Shown piece by piece: positions 22,300 through 34,640 of a stretch of 64,000 nucleotides of DNA. The stretch is from Sclerodactyla briareus (lineage: Eukaryota; Echinodermata; Holothuroidea; Dendrochirotida; Sclerodactylidae). The position numbers were made by a program, and so were the translations under genes. Location: NCBI GenBank assembly GCA_026419785.1, contig JAODTK010003799.1, forward strand, positions 1 to 64,000. The letters run 5' to 3'. The notes under the pieces are model-generated. The model was not told the DNA's origin. It saw only the letters and a list, made by a program, of their open reading frames with translations, and ran no database searches. The first letter of the stretch is position 1, and the number at the start of each line of letters is the position of its first letter.

Positions 22300-24895
22300 T
22301 TGTTTCAAGAGTGTGTCGCACATTTCTTTTGAAATTCTCGAAGGGACATACAGGCCCATAGCACTATAGGCCCATAGGCTACAGTCGTTGTCGTCATGGG
22401 TGAACTGCGTCTCCTCTGTTTCTTTTCAATGAGGAGGTATATCCTGTGGCAATAATGACCATCTTGCGAAATTTAGGTGCTTTACGAGAGCCATGTTTCT
22501 TGTTCGTTTTAGCGCTAAATAGCGCTAAATAGCCGCTATATAGTTCTGGGTTCCCATGGAATTTTAGTTCGCGAGTCGCGATTCGCGTCCCTAGTAAATA
22601 CCCGCGCGACAGCGGACACGCGATTTTCCTTTCTGGGACCCAATCGGACTGTCGTTCGCCTATTCGCCTATTCGCGCGCTAGTAAAAGCAGCTTCAATCC
22701 ATGCAGTATATTATAGGAGCCGTTATTTTTGTTCTTAAATGACACAGGTGGAAGAGTCATGTCAAAACATGAAGCGAAGTATAGGCCTATTTCCCAATAA
22801 TGAATCGAATCCACAGCAGATTGAAGGCGAGTCTGCAAGGGGCGCGGTGTGCCCGGGCGCCGCGCATTCCCCCTAAATTACCGTTTCCGACACTTTATCG
22901 GTTTTCCCAAGCGTATTATAGTTCCCTTCTCTCACAAACGAGTCTAGGGGTGTACTAGTTACATCGTTACGGAGAGATTCATACTGGTGGATGTGCGTTT
23001 GTCGCATTGCATACCATATAAAGGATGTTCATGCCCTATAAGAAAACTAACAGTTTACTAAACATCGACTAGTACGCACACCACGGTTTCAAGCGCCATC
23101 TCCCTAGTGAAGTCACAAGGGCATACATTGGGCCTTAGTTTTGCACTCATTTAGGTGATATTTCGTCGATTTCCTCACTGAGGTATACATGGAGGTTATC
23201 CACTACCAGATAGTTACATAGTCAACGAACTTATATAGACATTTTGAACTGGGCGTATTTTTATTTTTAAATCCGGTCCATTTAAACAATTTTAGCACTG
23301 CGAATAAAATGATGCTGAACATTTTCCCTTTGCCAGTGTAGAAAGAGCAAACAAGTTTACGAACGAAGCGACACGTTCACACAGCCATTGGTTTAGGGCC
23401 TGAGACAGTAAAAAACAACAGTTTATGAACAACGACATGTTGTAAATAAGATTCCGTATACCTATATGCCTTAATGAACTGAAACTACGGTAAACGACCC
23501 ACACAAAAAGCTACCGGTACGCCAGTAATAGCCACGGTAATCATTAGCCTTCCCTTAGTTCCCTTTTCGATATCATAACCGGTCGGCCATGTATCCTAAA
23601 CCGACTGAGCCTTACTATCTCCATGCAGAAATTGATATCAGGGGGGCTTTGCATTGACGTGAATTTGACAGGGAATGTTTATATCGTTGTTGTTTTTTCT
23701 CTGGATATGTATGATATATATGGCACTAAAGGCTAGCTTGCGTGATGTACGCCACACCGGCCATATCGTCGAAACAGTACCGCATCAAGTTTCCCAAGGT
23801 TGGGCTCCTATGGCGAAGGTTTTGAAGACGCCTCGATCGCATCTACACTAATCATTTACGTTTCTACATGTCGTAGATGAGCCATTTATAGCAGGCTTGG
23901 TGTTGAATGGGGATATCCGACAATCCTGTATATTGCTCCGTATATAAGTATATTAGATTTATGGTAATTAACCCATACGGTATAGTTGCGTTCTTCAACA
24001 AAGACGAGATCCAAAAACTACCCAGAATGACGCCGAAGGTTCATGAAAATTCCGCGAAAACGTTGACCGAGTGCTGACTTGGCGGGAGTAGGGCCGATCC
24101 CCAACCACGGAAAACAAAGCTCACAAGGTTAGTTTTTGAGACAACGCATTTCGAGCTTGTCTGATGGGAGCTGGTGGTTTTCCCCACTCGTACAACAATA
24201 TTGATTTTTAGCATGACTAGAAGTAACACGGGTCATGCGAAAATTTATTCACTAGACACAACCTAAGTGGGAAATGACGAGATGATAACAAGACACACAG
24301 ATATGCCAACTTTCCAATTCCTTGCACGTTGGAATTCCACATGACCAGTTACTTGTCCTCATTACAGTATATATGAATACTCGTCCTAAAGAAAAAAACG
24401 AATTCCCTGTCACAAGCGGGTAAACAGGGTTAGATATGACGCGAAATCGATTAATGGCGAAATTCTATTCACGGCATGTTCTCACCGTAAAGGAAATTGC
24501 AGCTATAGCCTATCAGATACGGTTCTATAACCACGCGCCAATAGGAATGGAACTGTCCATCCTGAAACATACGAAAGATTGGCAAGGTATAGTACTATGT
24601 AGCAACTGGCGAAATCCGATTAGCCTCTATACAGGGCCAAATTCACCTTTGTGTTGTGGGGGGCTCGGATATTAACCGAACATATTCAAGTCTCGTCTCT
24701 TCACCCATAACCTCACCATATGGGCTATAGAATGAAAATTCGGTAATAAAATCAACAAAAAGATTACAATTTCAATCTAAAACACAGATGGATCTACCTG
24801 AAGTGCAAAGACTTTGTGATCGCTGCCGGATTATCCGGCGAGGCTATTTGGCGGGGAGGGGGAAGGGTAGGGGTGGGGTCATTAGGGCTCTGTGG
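22300..24895. other. anonymous stretch
   Basis: Holds a short 10-bp direct repeat of TAGCGCTAAA at about 22509-22530 and a GC-rich patch near 22838-22868. Open frames such as 24436-24675 (+, 79 codons) carry no recognisable domain. Nothing else is supported. Confidence 0.45.
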
Positions 24896-24974
24896 TTGGG
24901 CGTTGCATGACCTCTTTTCCTCTTAGGGTATTCCTCTTGATCTTATTCTTTTAGCATGGCGGGTCTCATGTGAT

Positions 24975-25262
24975 ATGGCGTGTCATTTGTTTACTGGATT
25001 TGACCGGTTAAGGATTGGTAGTGTGTATTTAGGGTTATTGCATTGTAAAGGATTTTTTTCTTGTGAAGGGAAAGACAAGAACAAGCATGACGAAGGAAAG
25101 CCTTTCGAAAAAGCCATATCTCCCATAGCCGTAGGCACAAGGGCGCAGGCATTGATCCTCCACACATACCGTATTTTGCCAACACATTGCTCTTTACTGT
25201 CTGGGACTCCACCAGTGGGTGGGAAGACTGTGGTATTGAGAAATTCCATCGATGGGGAATAA
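24975..25262 (+). CDS. possible coding block, unrecognised
   Basis: A 95-codon plus frame ends in a protein-like tail, including GKDKNKHDEGKPFEKAISP and LPTHCSLLSGTPPVGGKTV. The complementary strand is also open (24983-25333, with NTTVFPPTGGVPDSKE), so the true strand is unclear and either could be chance. No splice sites or promoter are evident. The remaining sequence to 26480 shows nothing recognisable. Confidence 0.15.
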   Translation: MACHLFTGFDRLRIGSVYLGLLHCKGFFSCEGKDKNKHDEGKPFEKAISPIAVGTRAQALILHTYRILPTHCSLLSGTPPVGGKTVVLRNSIDGE

Positions 25263-25439
25263 TAGTTGGGGGTATGCGGTTTTTGTTTTTTCTTGGTTAG
25301 CCTGTAACCGTTACAAATCAGAGCTCGTAACAAAGGGGGACAGTCTCAGCCAGGCCACTGCCATGTGCAAAACCAAATCACTGCTTCCTGTGCTTCCCTG
25401 GGCTTGGTTCCCCTACACCTCCAGAGTCGGGGGATGAAG

Positions 25440-26480
25440 GGCGATTAATAACAGGTGGTCATTCACGGTATGTCGGGGGGGACGTATTCTACCTGTGCTG
25501 GTGTCCGAAAACCCATCTTACTGGGGTGGGCGATTCTCATCCGCTTGCATACACAACACAACATGGGCAAGGGCACTGGGTTGGGGACAAAGGGCCATAT
25601 ATAATCAGCCGGCATTGTCACATGGAATGGAATGCACGGGTGGGTAAATCCAACATTATACTCAACCGAAGTGTAAAACATCCCATACAATTAGTTTTTT
25701 TTCTATGTATTGTTAGTTTTTTCTTGTGATTGAAAAAATGCAAAAAAGAGGATCATATTTTTAGGACTGAGTACATTCAGTTCACGTGGCCGTTTTCAGT
25801 CTTCCGGTGGTTTTCAGAAACAACGATTTCGGATTAGGCTCCGCACTAACCAATTGTGGCGCTACGCTCAAATAGTCCATTGACATACCCGATCTCATCA
25901 CATATCTCGCATTACGATGCATCCCATACACACGTACGCAAACTCTATGCAACTATTTTCTTTGTTGAAATGTAAAATGTAAAATGTAATGATTCCTTGA
26001 CTCATTTCTAATTACCTATGTCCAGACACAAGAACTAATGAGAAATCATACCGCTCATTATGAGCAACATATGACAGGTATACTACGGTTCACGAAGTTT
26101 CCAATCAAAAAAAAAACCTTGCCACATCTGGAGGTTTCTAGACAAAGAAAGCTTTAGGGTTTCTCTTTACTCTTGATCCAGACAGTCGCTCGATCGCCAG
26201 CCATGTCCTCGCCTGGTTGCGTTCTAAGTGGTTCTCCGATTATTCCCCATGTATAACAATTGGACTGTGTGTAGGCGGGTAACACGCCGAGTGTATATAA
26301 TCTCCACAGAAACATCTTCGTGACCACGTTTAGAGGAACACATTAAATTATGTCCTTTTGACTTCCACTTACTTTGAATGCCCCACCCGTTGTTCGGGTC
26401 CAACGGTAGTCCACATTCAACCAAGTTTCGTTTAAATACGACAAAGTTAGTAAAATCACATGATTAGGCCCAATTTGACT
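25440..26480. other. anonymous stretch
   Basis: No gene, RNA or element recognised. Short A-runs near 26105 and a repeated TGTAAAATG at about 25970-25989 are the only features. Confidence 0.4.
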
Positions 26481-26965
26481 TCCTGGGATCCTGAAATGAC
26501 TTCATGGTGTTATGACTTACATTAAAACAGTCCACCAATCAGAGTTTTGGTCAAATCCGCGAAGCTAGAAAAATGGTTGAAACATTTGTTTTTACCTCCG
26601 GTGACCTTGCAATCAACGATCATGTTGCCTTGGAATCCACTTTTGGATTCACCACAAGGTTCGTGTGAATTGGACAAACTCTGTATTTTCGCCAAAAAAT
26701 GAACCTCCGGTGACCTTGAAATCACCGTCATGTTTTCGGGTCCAACTTTTTTCTCCAAACCACAAAGTTCAAGTGTAAATCGGATAACTCCGTATTTCCG
26801 GGAAAACCTGCCAAAATAGAGGCAGCAGAAAATACAGTGATGCCCAATTTCGAAATTGTCCGAAGGACACTAGGGCGGACATGTGTATTCCAAGTTTCAG
26901 ATAAATCGAATTGAAGCGTTAAGGAGGTATGCGCTTAAAAGGCTAGAGTTTCCGGCGGCGGCGGA
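26480..26965. repeat. GGTCA-family interspersed repeat
   Basis: Two internal units each carry ACCTCCGGTGACCTTG-AATCA (26595 and 26702), followed by a GGTCCAACTTT/TTGGATTCAC context and CACAAAGTTC-type words. The block ends in CCGGCGGCGGCGGAGACGGAGACGG-like sequence (about 26953-26980), a typical terminus for this family. Confidence 0.7.
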
Positions 26966-27079
26966 GACGGAGACGGCGGTGGCTTACACCCCCAAACCAT
27001 AATATCCCGGACATTTACAGTGTCGCGAGGGAAATAACTTTACAAGGATTCCATGTGTGCCTTCAATTGTTATATGTAG

Positions 27080-27450
27080 CATTAAACAGAAAACAGCCTT
27101 ACTAATCAAAGTTTATGAAGGATTGATTAGTGACCCGTTACCAAATGAGTATACGTTTTTATGGCAAAATGATGAAATTGCCAAATGGAATAATACTCCA
27201 ACTTCCATTGACTAATTTTCTCAATTTCAAATATTCAGAACCAATGATGGACCACACCTAATTAAATTGCAGGAATGGAGGAATATGTACACACTGATAA
27301 CCCACAGTGACTCAAGTCAATGTTAAAATTTTTGGGGACTAAAGATACCATGACCAATCAAGCTTCATAAAAAGCGAACAAACTTCTTTGTTAAAAAATT
27401 TTGAGATGAAGTACACCATTATGCACCAAGTTTCAGGAAAATCTTACGAA
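27080..27450. repeat. GGTCA-family interspersed repeat, second subfamily
   Basis: Contains GGGGACTAAAGATACCATGA and CACCAAGTTTCAGGAAAATC, paralleling the copy at 4680-5060. Non-coding. Confidence 0.55.
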
Positions 27451-27581
27451 CTTGAAAAATTTCGACTACCACGGGCTTCTCGGGGTAAACTAAAGTTCAC
27501 GTTATCGGTATTTGTTGATGTTGTATGTGCATGCCATAGTCGCAAGAGGACTTATCGCAATGTTGTACTTCATTACCGAAT

Positions 27582-27745
27582 GCTGAGGACGCGAGTCCGG
27601 TCTCGGGCTCGAGACCGGTCTCGAGTCCTCTTTTTCAGGGACTCGTACTCGGACTCGACTCGAATTCCAATGACTCGGACTCGGACTCGGACTCGACCCC
27701 AAGGACACTCGGACTCGGTCGAGTTCCTGGTCCGAGTCCCCTATA
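27582..27745 (+). repeat. GGACTC hexamer block, copy 1
   Basis: Degenerate repeats of GGACTC/GACTCG, including a run GACTCGGACTCGGACTCGG. At the left, CGGTCTCG and CGAGACCG form a short inverted repeat at about 27597-27616. Nearest kin is at 29572-29712. Confidence 0.85.
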
Positions 27746-27749
27746 TTAC

Positions 27750-29570
27750 AATACAGAACTTGAATTTACGATCGTACAATTAAGACAATAAATATACCCA
27801 CGACGCTCTACCAGAAAGTATCCCGAAGTCCGCTCCCACGCACTTCCGACTGCCCGATGTCTAAATCAGGAGGGAATTACATCATTCTCACCGCTCTCTC
27901 CAAATGTTTTTACGGTCACTAATCAACTTAGGCGATAACAATGCTAAGAAAAACTATACATTGTGCCGAAAAGCTTACTAGTACAAAAAACTGTTTGCTT
28001 CAATCAGCATTGACAAATATATCCATAATTTTTTGAATCGAATCAAATGACGTGATACCTGCTAACCGACCGCACGTTAACAAGCATTAATTTCCTGTTT
28101 AAATGATACATAAACACGACATTAAACCCAACTGGAAATACTGTGTTCGGGAAGATTTATAGCTCTCTCCACTTCCTCACTTGTGCCAATGTAATTTTAG
28201 GTACGTTCTTCACCCCGTGCTTCGCAATTCTGTTTCGTAACTGAACAGTTTGTATTCACTTCTTCTGGGCGTTCTGCCTGCATGGGAAACTCAAGGTGAA
28301 TAGATCATGACGGAAGTTACTGGCAGGCAGTGTAATTCTCTGTAATTCATTGGAGTGCAATTGCGTTTGCCCCCGCGAACATTTGCAGTAACACTTTCGA
28401 TATCTGATCGATATGCGTCAGTCATTTCATTCATGTGGCATGCCATATAAAGATCGTGAGGGGTATGGTTTAGTGAATAGAATAATGTAGTGAATAAAGA
28501 GTGATTCACGGGAGGGGATGGGGGGGAGGGTCAATGATGAAGAAAGCTCCCATAAAAAAGTAGATGGATGGGACGAGAGAGCAATTTACTTCTCTATGCT
28601 TTCAATGATATTAAGATTGGCAATCGATATTTTACAATGTGATTTTCAAATGCATAAATATCATATTTTTGCATTGGAATGTGCCTGTACGCTCCAGGGA
28701 GGTCCAGGCCTCAAGACAACTCATGCACCAAAAGTATATTTATAGTCCTTATGCCCTGTGATCTTAGGCTATCAGATGTAAAAGGGTCATTGGGACCTCT
28801 GATATTCGGCATGATGTATGACCAGCCCAGTACTCTTTCAAAGTTCTCGTATGTCAGTAGGAGTAGGCCTATAATTGCTCGATCAGTGCCGCTGCAATCA
28901 AAACATTGCCCGATATTAGCAATATTTGTTAAAGGACAACGCAGGGGGATTTATACAGGGGCTAATTTAATAGCTGGAGAAGAACTGAGTGCGTCAGTCC
29001 AAACGGAAGTTCAAAGGACTTTCCGTTACGGAGTAATTAGTCATTTGAAGTTTATGTTTTGTGAAGCATGTGCAATGCGCAAGATCGAAATGCATCCATC
29101 ATGCAATAAAAGTGATGTCACGCGACGTGCACAACCCCGCAACATTCGTGTTGTCCAGTGAAATTTCAAAACAGTAATTTCACTGTGAAAAACATGTATT
29201 CTATGAGGTGGCGGATTGCTGTAGTGGGTTGGTAGGTGTTGATGGTTACTTTTGGTGAAAAAGACAACAGAACTTGTGCTTAAACGTTTGAATTATCAAA
29301 AAAAATGGAACAATAAATACATACATAATTTTCCTGAGTTGCCATGGGTGACGTCATCATGCGTTATTGCCAATTGGGATTCTCCCCAATTTCTCTGCTA
29401 ATGGCCCAAACTTTGAAGGCCAATAACTCCACATAGGAAACATCGTATTTGAATGGGGTTTGGACCCATAGATAGTTTTCCATTCCTCCAACCAATATAA
29501 CACGTGTCATCCAAGCCTGCAGTGCCTAAAGTTGCCCTTAAATTTGTAAATAGTACAGGTCAAATTTGAA
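27750..29570. other. anonymous stretch between two hexamer blocks
   Basis: The longest frame is 28679-29161 (+, 160 codons). It has no domain, signal peptide or repeat, and its composition is unremarkable, so I do not call it a gene. A G-rich patch lies at 28510-28530. Confidence 0.4.
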
Positions 29571-29571
29571 T

Positions 29572-29712
29572 AAGGACTCAAGGATCGGACTCGGACACTG
29601 GACTCGGACTCGGACTCGACTCGAAAGCCGAGACCCGGACTCGCCCGACTCCGGACTCGGAAATGATGACTCGGACGCGGACCGGTACGCGGGATGAGAG
29701 ACTCGACCCAGC
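29572..29712 (+). repeat. GGACTC hexamer block, copy 2
   Basis: Same hexamer and same orientation as 27582-27745, sharing GGACTCGACTCGAA. Contains GGACTCGGACTCGGACTCG. Confidence 0.85.
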
Positions 29713-29714
29713 AC

Positions 29715-31090
29715 TGTTCATTACCCGGGAAGAGGGAGATGTGAATCTCCGAAAACATTCTTTAAACAGTACTTTCGAAACATTTTTGTTTCTAATTTGC
29801 TCCTTTATTGGCTCTACAACTGCGAAACTCTTCCTAAACTATTGAACACTTCTAATTTTGAATGTTAGATCCCTGATAATTTCCAGACTAGATAATTGTA
29901 ACTTCTCTGTATAATACCCTTTATAATTCGGGAAAAAACTGGTTACCTAGAAAATCAACCGGGGGGGTTCTTTTTTCTCTCAAATGTCCATTTGCTTTGT
30001 CCCAACCAGAACACTTCATGTGAGAGTCCCGTGAACTGCTCTACTAAATGTCTATTAAGAAGAAGGTAAAAAAAATGTGTTGCATGAACTTTGAAGGGCA
30101 TTATCTTGGAATGTGTAAAATAGCGTGTATTTGTCACGGGAACGGCCATAACTGTAATAACCGTGATAACTGAACATTGCATAGGCACCTCATTTGACAG
30201 GAGGATGGAGAAGAAGAGAAAGACTGTGGCTATTAAACCCGATGAACTCAAGGTTTCCATTCTTAGTACAATGGGGTGGAATGGGGGTATAAATCTGATT
30301 GGTCGATATCTGTTGCCCTGGTAAGCATTTGAAAAGGGGCGGTATCCACCATGGGGGGGGTTCTTTTTTTTTTGTGCTGCAGCGTGGTTTATACCACATG
30401 ACAAATTTCAACTTCAGAGACCTTGCTATGCTAGTGACAGTCCAGATCTCTGAGTTTTGCCCAATTGCACCAACAGAAGAATCTTACGTATTTCGGTAAC
30501 TATGCAAATAGGCCAAAAAATAACATCGCAAATTGCATAATGTGTACCGCACCTATACTGGTATACGGAATGTTGAAAAATTTAGGCTTCTCGAACCCGT
30601 CACCCAAGGGCGGCGATACATGATTCCTCAACAGAGAATGCCTGAAAATTACTCGGGTTGTTCTTATGTTCTATCAATGGACAGAAGGGTTCTCCCTTCA
30701 ATCCCCATCGTTTGCATTAGGACTGGCTCTACCAGCTGGTGTGTGCTCCTGCATTTGAACGTTGGTCGATTGCCTTGCGAGGGACCAGTTAGTTAAATAA
30801 AAAACCTAACATACAAATCGCTATCTTGAGGTGAAGGGGCGATGGGGGTAGGTCACCACCTGGCGGGATCTGTGAATTTTTTCTCTATATTATGGGTGCG
30901 ACCACTTTGAGGGCACACGGTGCGGCATCAAAATTGCGGCCAGGGAACGCCACACATTGCGTTGTCAAAGTGAATGGAGGCTAAGTCCAAATATTGCCTG
31001 AATTTTCGATGGAATGCCCAAAAGTGTTGACTTTGTTGTTTTTGATTGAGAGAAGGAGGTTGAGGCGACTAAGGTAAGTCTACCACCTGG
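29715..31090. other. anonymous stretch
   Basis: Two G-run/T-run junctions (GGGGGGGTTCTTTTTT) lie at about 29961 and 30353 in the same orientation, roughly 390 bp apart. The frames between and after them (29955-30404 -, 30533-30796 +) have no motif. Confidence 0.4.
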
Positions 31091-31270
31091 CAAGGGTGGC
31101 GCCAGCGGGAGGGGCAGGGGGCCACCCCCCCCGTCGGGGAAGCGTGCCCCCCCCTCCCCCCACCCCCCCCCCCCCCCCCGTCGGGGATATTTCCATCTCG
31201 TCGGGGACCGAGGTGGTTACGCTAAAATTTACACCACCCGACGAGGGCCTATTGCCCCGACAGTATAAAT
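31091..31270 (+). mobile_element. hAT-like terminus, partner end not found
   Basis: Starts CAAGGGTGGCGCCAGCGGG and runs into long C-runs, with GTCGGGGA repeated four times. This matches the end style of the better supported elements at 1284 and 63302. No inverted partner with a target duplication is found, so boundaries are open. Confidence 0.35.
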
Positions 31271-31274
31271 ATTC

Positions 31275-32425
31275 AAACCTTTACAGTGAAAATTCCTATA
31301 TTAAAGTTGAAAATTTTCGCCGCGCTTCGCGCGCCTCATTACTTTTGTCATATTGCCAGGTACTCCTCGAGTTTAAGATCAGCGTATCAATCCTCCTACT
31401 TCTACAGACATGCACTCGTGGCATATATGGACAGGATTACACATGACTATGGAATCGTCGAATTTGCCCGCAAAAAATGACGTTACAAACAGTAACGGGT
31501 AAAGTGAAGTTGTCTGGAGTTTATATCCACCGATTTGCCCGACTTTGCGATGGATGGTGAAATTTTCGCGAGGCGATTTGCGGGCATTGCAGTTTTACTT
31601 CTGTGTTATACTCATTTGGCCACCTTCTGGCTCCAATTGGAAGTGTCCTCCATTGTGCCCGTAATCCGCAAAGAAGATAAAAATTAGGGGCGTAATCTTT
31701 GAGTAACCTAACACACTAAACACATTCAAAAGGTCTCTTAGGACCCATTTATTCATAGTTCTATTTTTGTGTCTTGTTCGTGTGCGCTTGTGTCTTTCGT
31801 AGAAGCGTTTTACAAGGTTCGTTATAATGTCTGTAAAGAACTGTTGAGCTTTCAGTCAGTTGTTTTTCGATTGGACATTGCGAAGAGGTTTCCAAATGGC
31901 TTGAGAGTAGGTTTGTTTCAAGTGTACATCAGGAAAATAGTTCGTTTCGCCTTTCTAACAGGTCCATTACAAGATGTGTCCATTAGATCAATAATTGTCA
32001 TGAAACCAGTCCGGCTGGGAATTTTCTCTTAATTCCCTTATCATTTGGAGGAGCATCTTCAGTCTCATTAGTTCATTCATTCATGATGCCCGTAAATATA
32101 TTTTGCTAGGCGGATAAAGCCTGTTGGATTATCTGAGAAAACACCTCTGGGACTATAAAGGCAAGCTATATAGGTCGTTGCTAAGATTGATGTTGATTTA
32201 TATCTTTCTATACTTCATAGACTTGTGAGATGAGCTTGATTCTCGAGCTTACAGCTCAATGTGAATAATGTTGGATATCGGTCGCTATACTAACTGGGGC
32301 AAACTGAGGAAGGGTTACTCGACTTTTAGGTGTGATGTAACAGGGCGATCAAAGTTGAAAAAGTTTCCGTTTCTCTCGCAGCAGTTTTAGACATCTGCTT
32401 CAATCCCCAAAGTTTGATATCTTAC
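31275..32425. other. anonymous stretch
   Basis: No gene recognised. Plus frames at 31096-31446 and 31769-32032 carry no motif, and the first is inflated by the C-runs. If the exon-like block at 32430 is real, this is its downstream intron. Confidence 0.35.
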
Positions 32426-32429
32426 CCTA

Positions 32430-32537
32430 AGTTCTCTCCATTCAACAGATTTATTTGGATCACCCATAATAACGATATCTAAATCAGAATGGGTTAGTCC
32501 CAGCATCTCGTAAATAGGTTCTGTCCACTCATTACAC
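32430..32537 (-). CDS. possible exon with partial Death-fold-like segment
   Basis: The minus strand reads CNEWTEPIYEMLGLTHSDLD followed by IVIMGDPNKSVEWREL, ending at a textbook donor CTTAG|GTAAGA. The pattern LGL-x-x-x-D-(I/L)-x-x-(I/V) followed by a short polar loop with N/P is the helix 2-3 style of Death or related Death-fold domains, which are numerous in echinoderm immune and apoptosis proteins. Against it, only about 36 codons are seen. The upstream side runs into a (TAA)n array without a convincing acceptor, and no further exon is recognised. It could equally be a gene fragment or chance. Confidence 0.28.
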
Positions 32538-32540
32538 ACA

Positions 32541-32582
32541 TAATAATAATAATATATAATATTTATATTATTATTATTAATT
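32541..32582. repeat. (TAA)n/(TTA)n microsatellite
   Basis: Imperfect TAA then TTA units forming an AT-only palindromic patch. Confidence 0.8.
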
Positions 32583-32899
32583 ATGGGTAGCTGATTTAAT
32601 ACTCACCAAACTTGATCTTATAATTATAATATCAAGTTTGGCACCAGAACCCTAAACGCTGGACCAAAAATGCTTTTGCTGAACTTTGAAATGCTCTAGA
32701 TCAGACACGTACCCCAGAAAACGATAAAGTCGCCATACAGTGTCGCTTTACGTTTGATGGCCAGAAAAAACTGTCCCTTTTCTCAAGAAGGCCTCTTGTT
32801 CTTACTGCTACGTTTCCTCCAAGGAACGTAAACTTTCAAAACCTATAACCCCCTCTCGTTAACCTTTTTCATGACCATCCAAGATCAACAGCATCGTAT

Positions 32900-33730
32900 T
32901 CTAACAATTTATTTCAATCTACTTGCTAAAAAACCGGGAATTCCATCCACAACGGCTTCGCGAAACAGGACAAGCTCTACACACTCCGTGGGATAGTGGC
33001 CAGAACCAGACACATTTTAACGCTAAATATCGGCTCACTTGCAACCGAGCTGGCCCAACTCTCTTACATTATCTACAGACTCTGGATCATGCTCAAACAA
33101 ATCCCAAAATAGTATCGTTCTGGTAGGAAAATGTCCATGATGAGAAAAGGAAACAATACCGCGTGACATTGAAAAGCATATCCATGACTGCCCCTAGTAC
33201 CATTAGACCAAGAATTATCTGGATAATTGAAATCACCCAATAATAATTGTACTCTTCCCAAACTTCGAAAAGCATGTCGGCAAGAAAAGAGTTGTTGTCT
33301 TCAGACTATTTAACGCCAACTAATAAAGAGCGTGGGAATACAATGAGTTAGACGGAATTTCACACCAAACCGAGTGGACACAAACTTACACACCAAATCG
33401 GCCTTCTCAAAACTTCACTCAGACCTCACATACAACAAAAACTTCCACCACACTGCCACGGAGAGTATCTAATCCTATCTTGCCATAACAACAAACCCAG
33501 GCAGGTGAGAATCGGCTGTGGAAATATCCACTGTTCAACCACGACTCTGTAAGTATGCCATGACCCGTCAGCTTTGCGTTCCTGGGCGCGTGTAACTGGC
33601 AACTCAATCAAACTGGTTGGAGGAGGGGAGCCTGAGAATACGTTGAACAGTAGCACCGAAAAAAGACAGTCTGGCTAACATATCTATCGGTGGGTCTATC
33701 TGGGGGGGTGGGGGTGCCTGCCCCTCGCCA
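32900..33730 (-). pseudogene. LINE ORF2 N-terminus, AP-endonuclease domain
   Basis: Minus-strand pieces read LTGHGILTESWLNSGY (TES/TEW-type catalytic block) and DTLRGSVVEVFV near 33560-33430. They are followed by LLLGDFNYPDNSWSNG near 33243-33196, the GDFN-P block of APE-like endonucleases that nick the target in LINE retrotransposition. Further along, in another frame, TILFWDLFEHDPESVDNVRE near 33120-33060 matches the LDLVF-NDPESV block. The domain is broken by frame shifts, and the sequence after the GQLG region is no longer recognisable. It lies directly after ORF1, as in CR1/L2-group elements. Confidence 0.7.
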
Positions 33731-33789
33731 GACCCCCCACTGCGATGCTTACTATCAACACCCACCAGTAGCCTACGACACCTGACCCT

Positions 33790-34640
33790 CTCTCCCCACT
33801 TTAGTTTAACACCCCTTCCACACAGAAATGACCACTTGCTAACAGTGAAGCCCCCGCCCCATTAGTGAAGACCATCCTTAGCGAAAAGATCCCTCCTTCC
33901 CCAGAAACACAAACAGCCACAAACTGAACGCCCACCCCAGCACACTCTAAATTTAAGCACCTATTGAGACCCGCTATCGTCTACCAGCAACGCGGACGCG
34001 TAAACCTAGGTTCAAAAATGCCACAATTCCGACTTTCGACTTAGGACTATCAGCCTGCACAACAGTTTACGGAATCGGGATATTAGATGTCCTGACTGTC
34101 ACCCCCGGAGATTTATTAGTGGCTATCTCGACAACCACCCCCCTCAATCCCCCACGATCCTGTTACCCCTCGCCTAATATCCTCCACCCTTATCCCCGGG
34201 GACAAAACGCGCGTACGCTTCAGCTTGTCCACGCGACTAAATTCCCAGTCCACATCCCGAACGATCGAATCCCCCACCACCAAACCCTTGCCTTTTACAC
34301 TTAATCCCTCCCCCAAGTCCACCTTCCCTTCCATCACCGCGACTGGAACCACCGCTCTGACTGTCGCCCCTCCTCTGTACTCCTCCCCCGCCCCACTCTC
34401 ATCCACTGACCCCCCTGCACCGCTCCTCAATCTGCCATCACACTACAACTATTCCTAGTGTCAAAGGCCAGGAAGCACCCACTACTTCTACTTTTCCCTT
34501 GTATCGGCAGCAGCCCCCCACCCCTCCTACCCTTTAACCTCTTCCCACTGGACATTTCACTCCACGTGCCCCCCAAGCCTCGCTTCAAGCACGGCTAGTC
34601 TATGACACTTCTTACATCTATAAATTATACCCATCAAAAA
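33790..34640 (-). pseudogene. LINE ORF1 with zinc motif and GDSL esterase domain
   Basis: Near 34625-34575 the minus strand reads CKKCHRLAVLEARLG, a cysteine motif leading into a coiled-coil-like segment, typical of ORF1 of CR1-group LINEs. An open piece at 34430-34116 contains KGLVVGDSIVRDVDWEFSRV, where GDSIV is the block I motif of SGNH/GDSL hydrolases (catalytic Ser). Near 33905-33860 FWGRRDLFAKDGLH supplies the C-terminal Asp-x-x-His block. ORF1 proteins of this kind bind RNA during retrotransposition, and the esterase role is not settled. Between these parts the frame is interrupted several times, including a stop right after the DGLH block, so the gene is dead. Confidence 0.7.

Noticed and set aside
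24975-25333. transposase or host exon on either strand
   Set aside because: Both strands are open and neither shows a known motif, so only a low-confidence coding block is listed.
28679-29161. 160-codon plus-strand ORF
   Set aside because: No recognisable domain, signal, splice context or codon bias. Long chance frames are expected in 64 kb.
33690-33742. hAT-like right end (CAGTGGGGGGTCTGGCGAGG on the minus strand)
   Set aside because: The G-rich sequence is explained by the junction between LINE ORF1 and ORF2, and no partner end exists.
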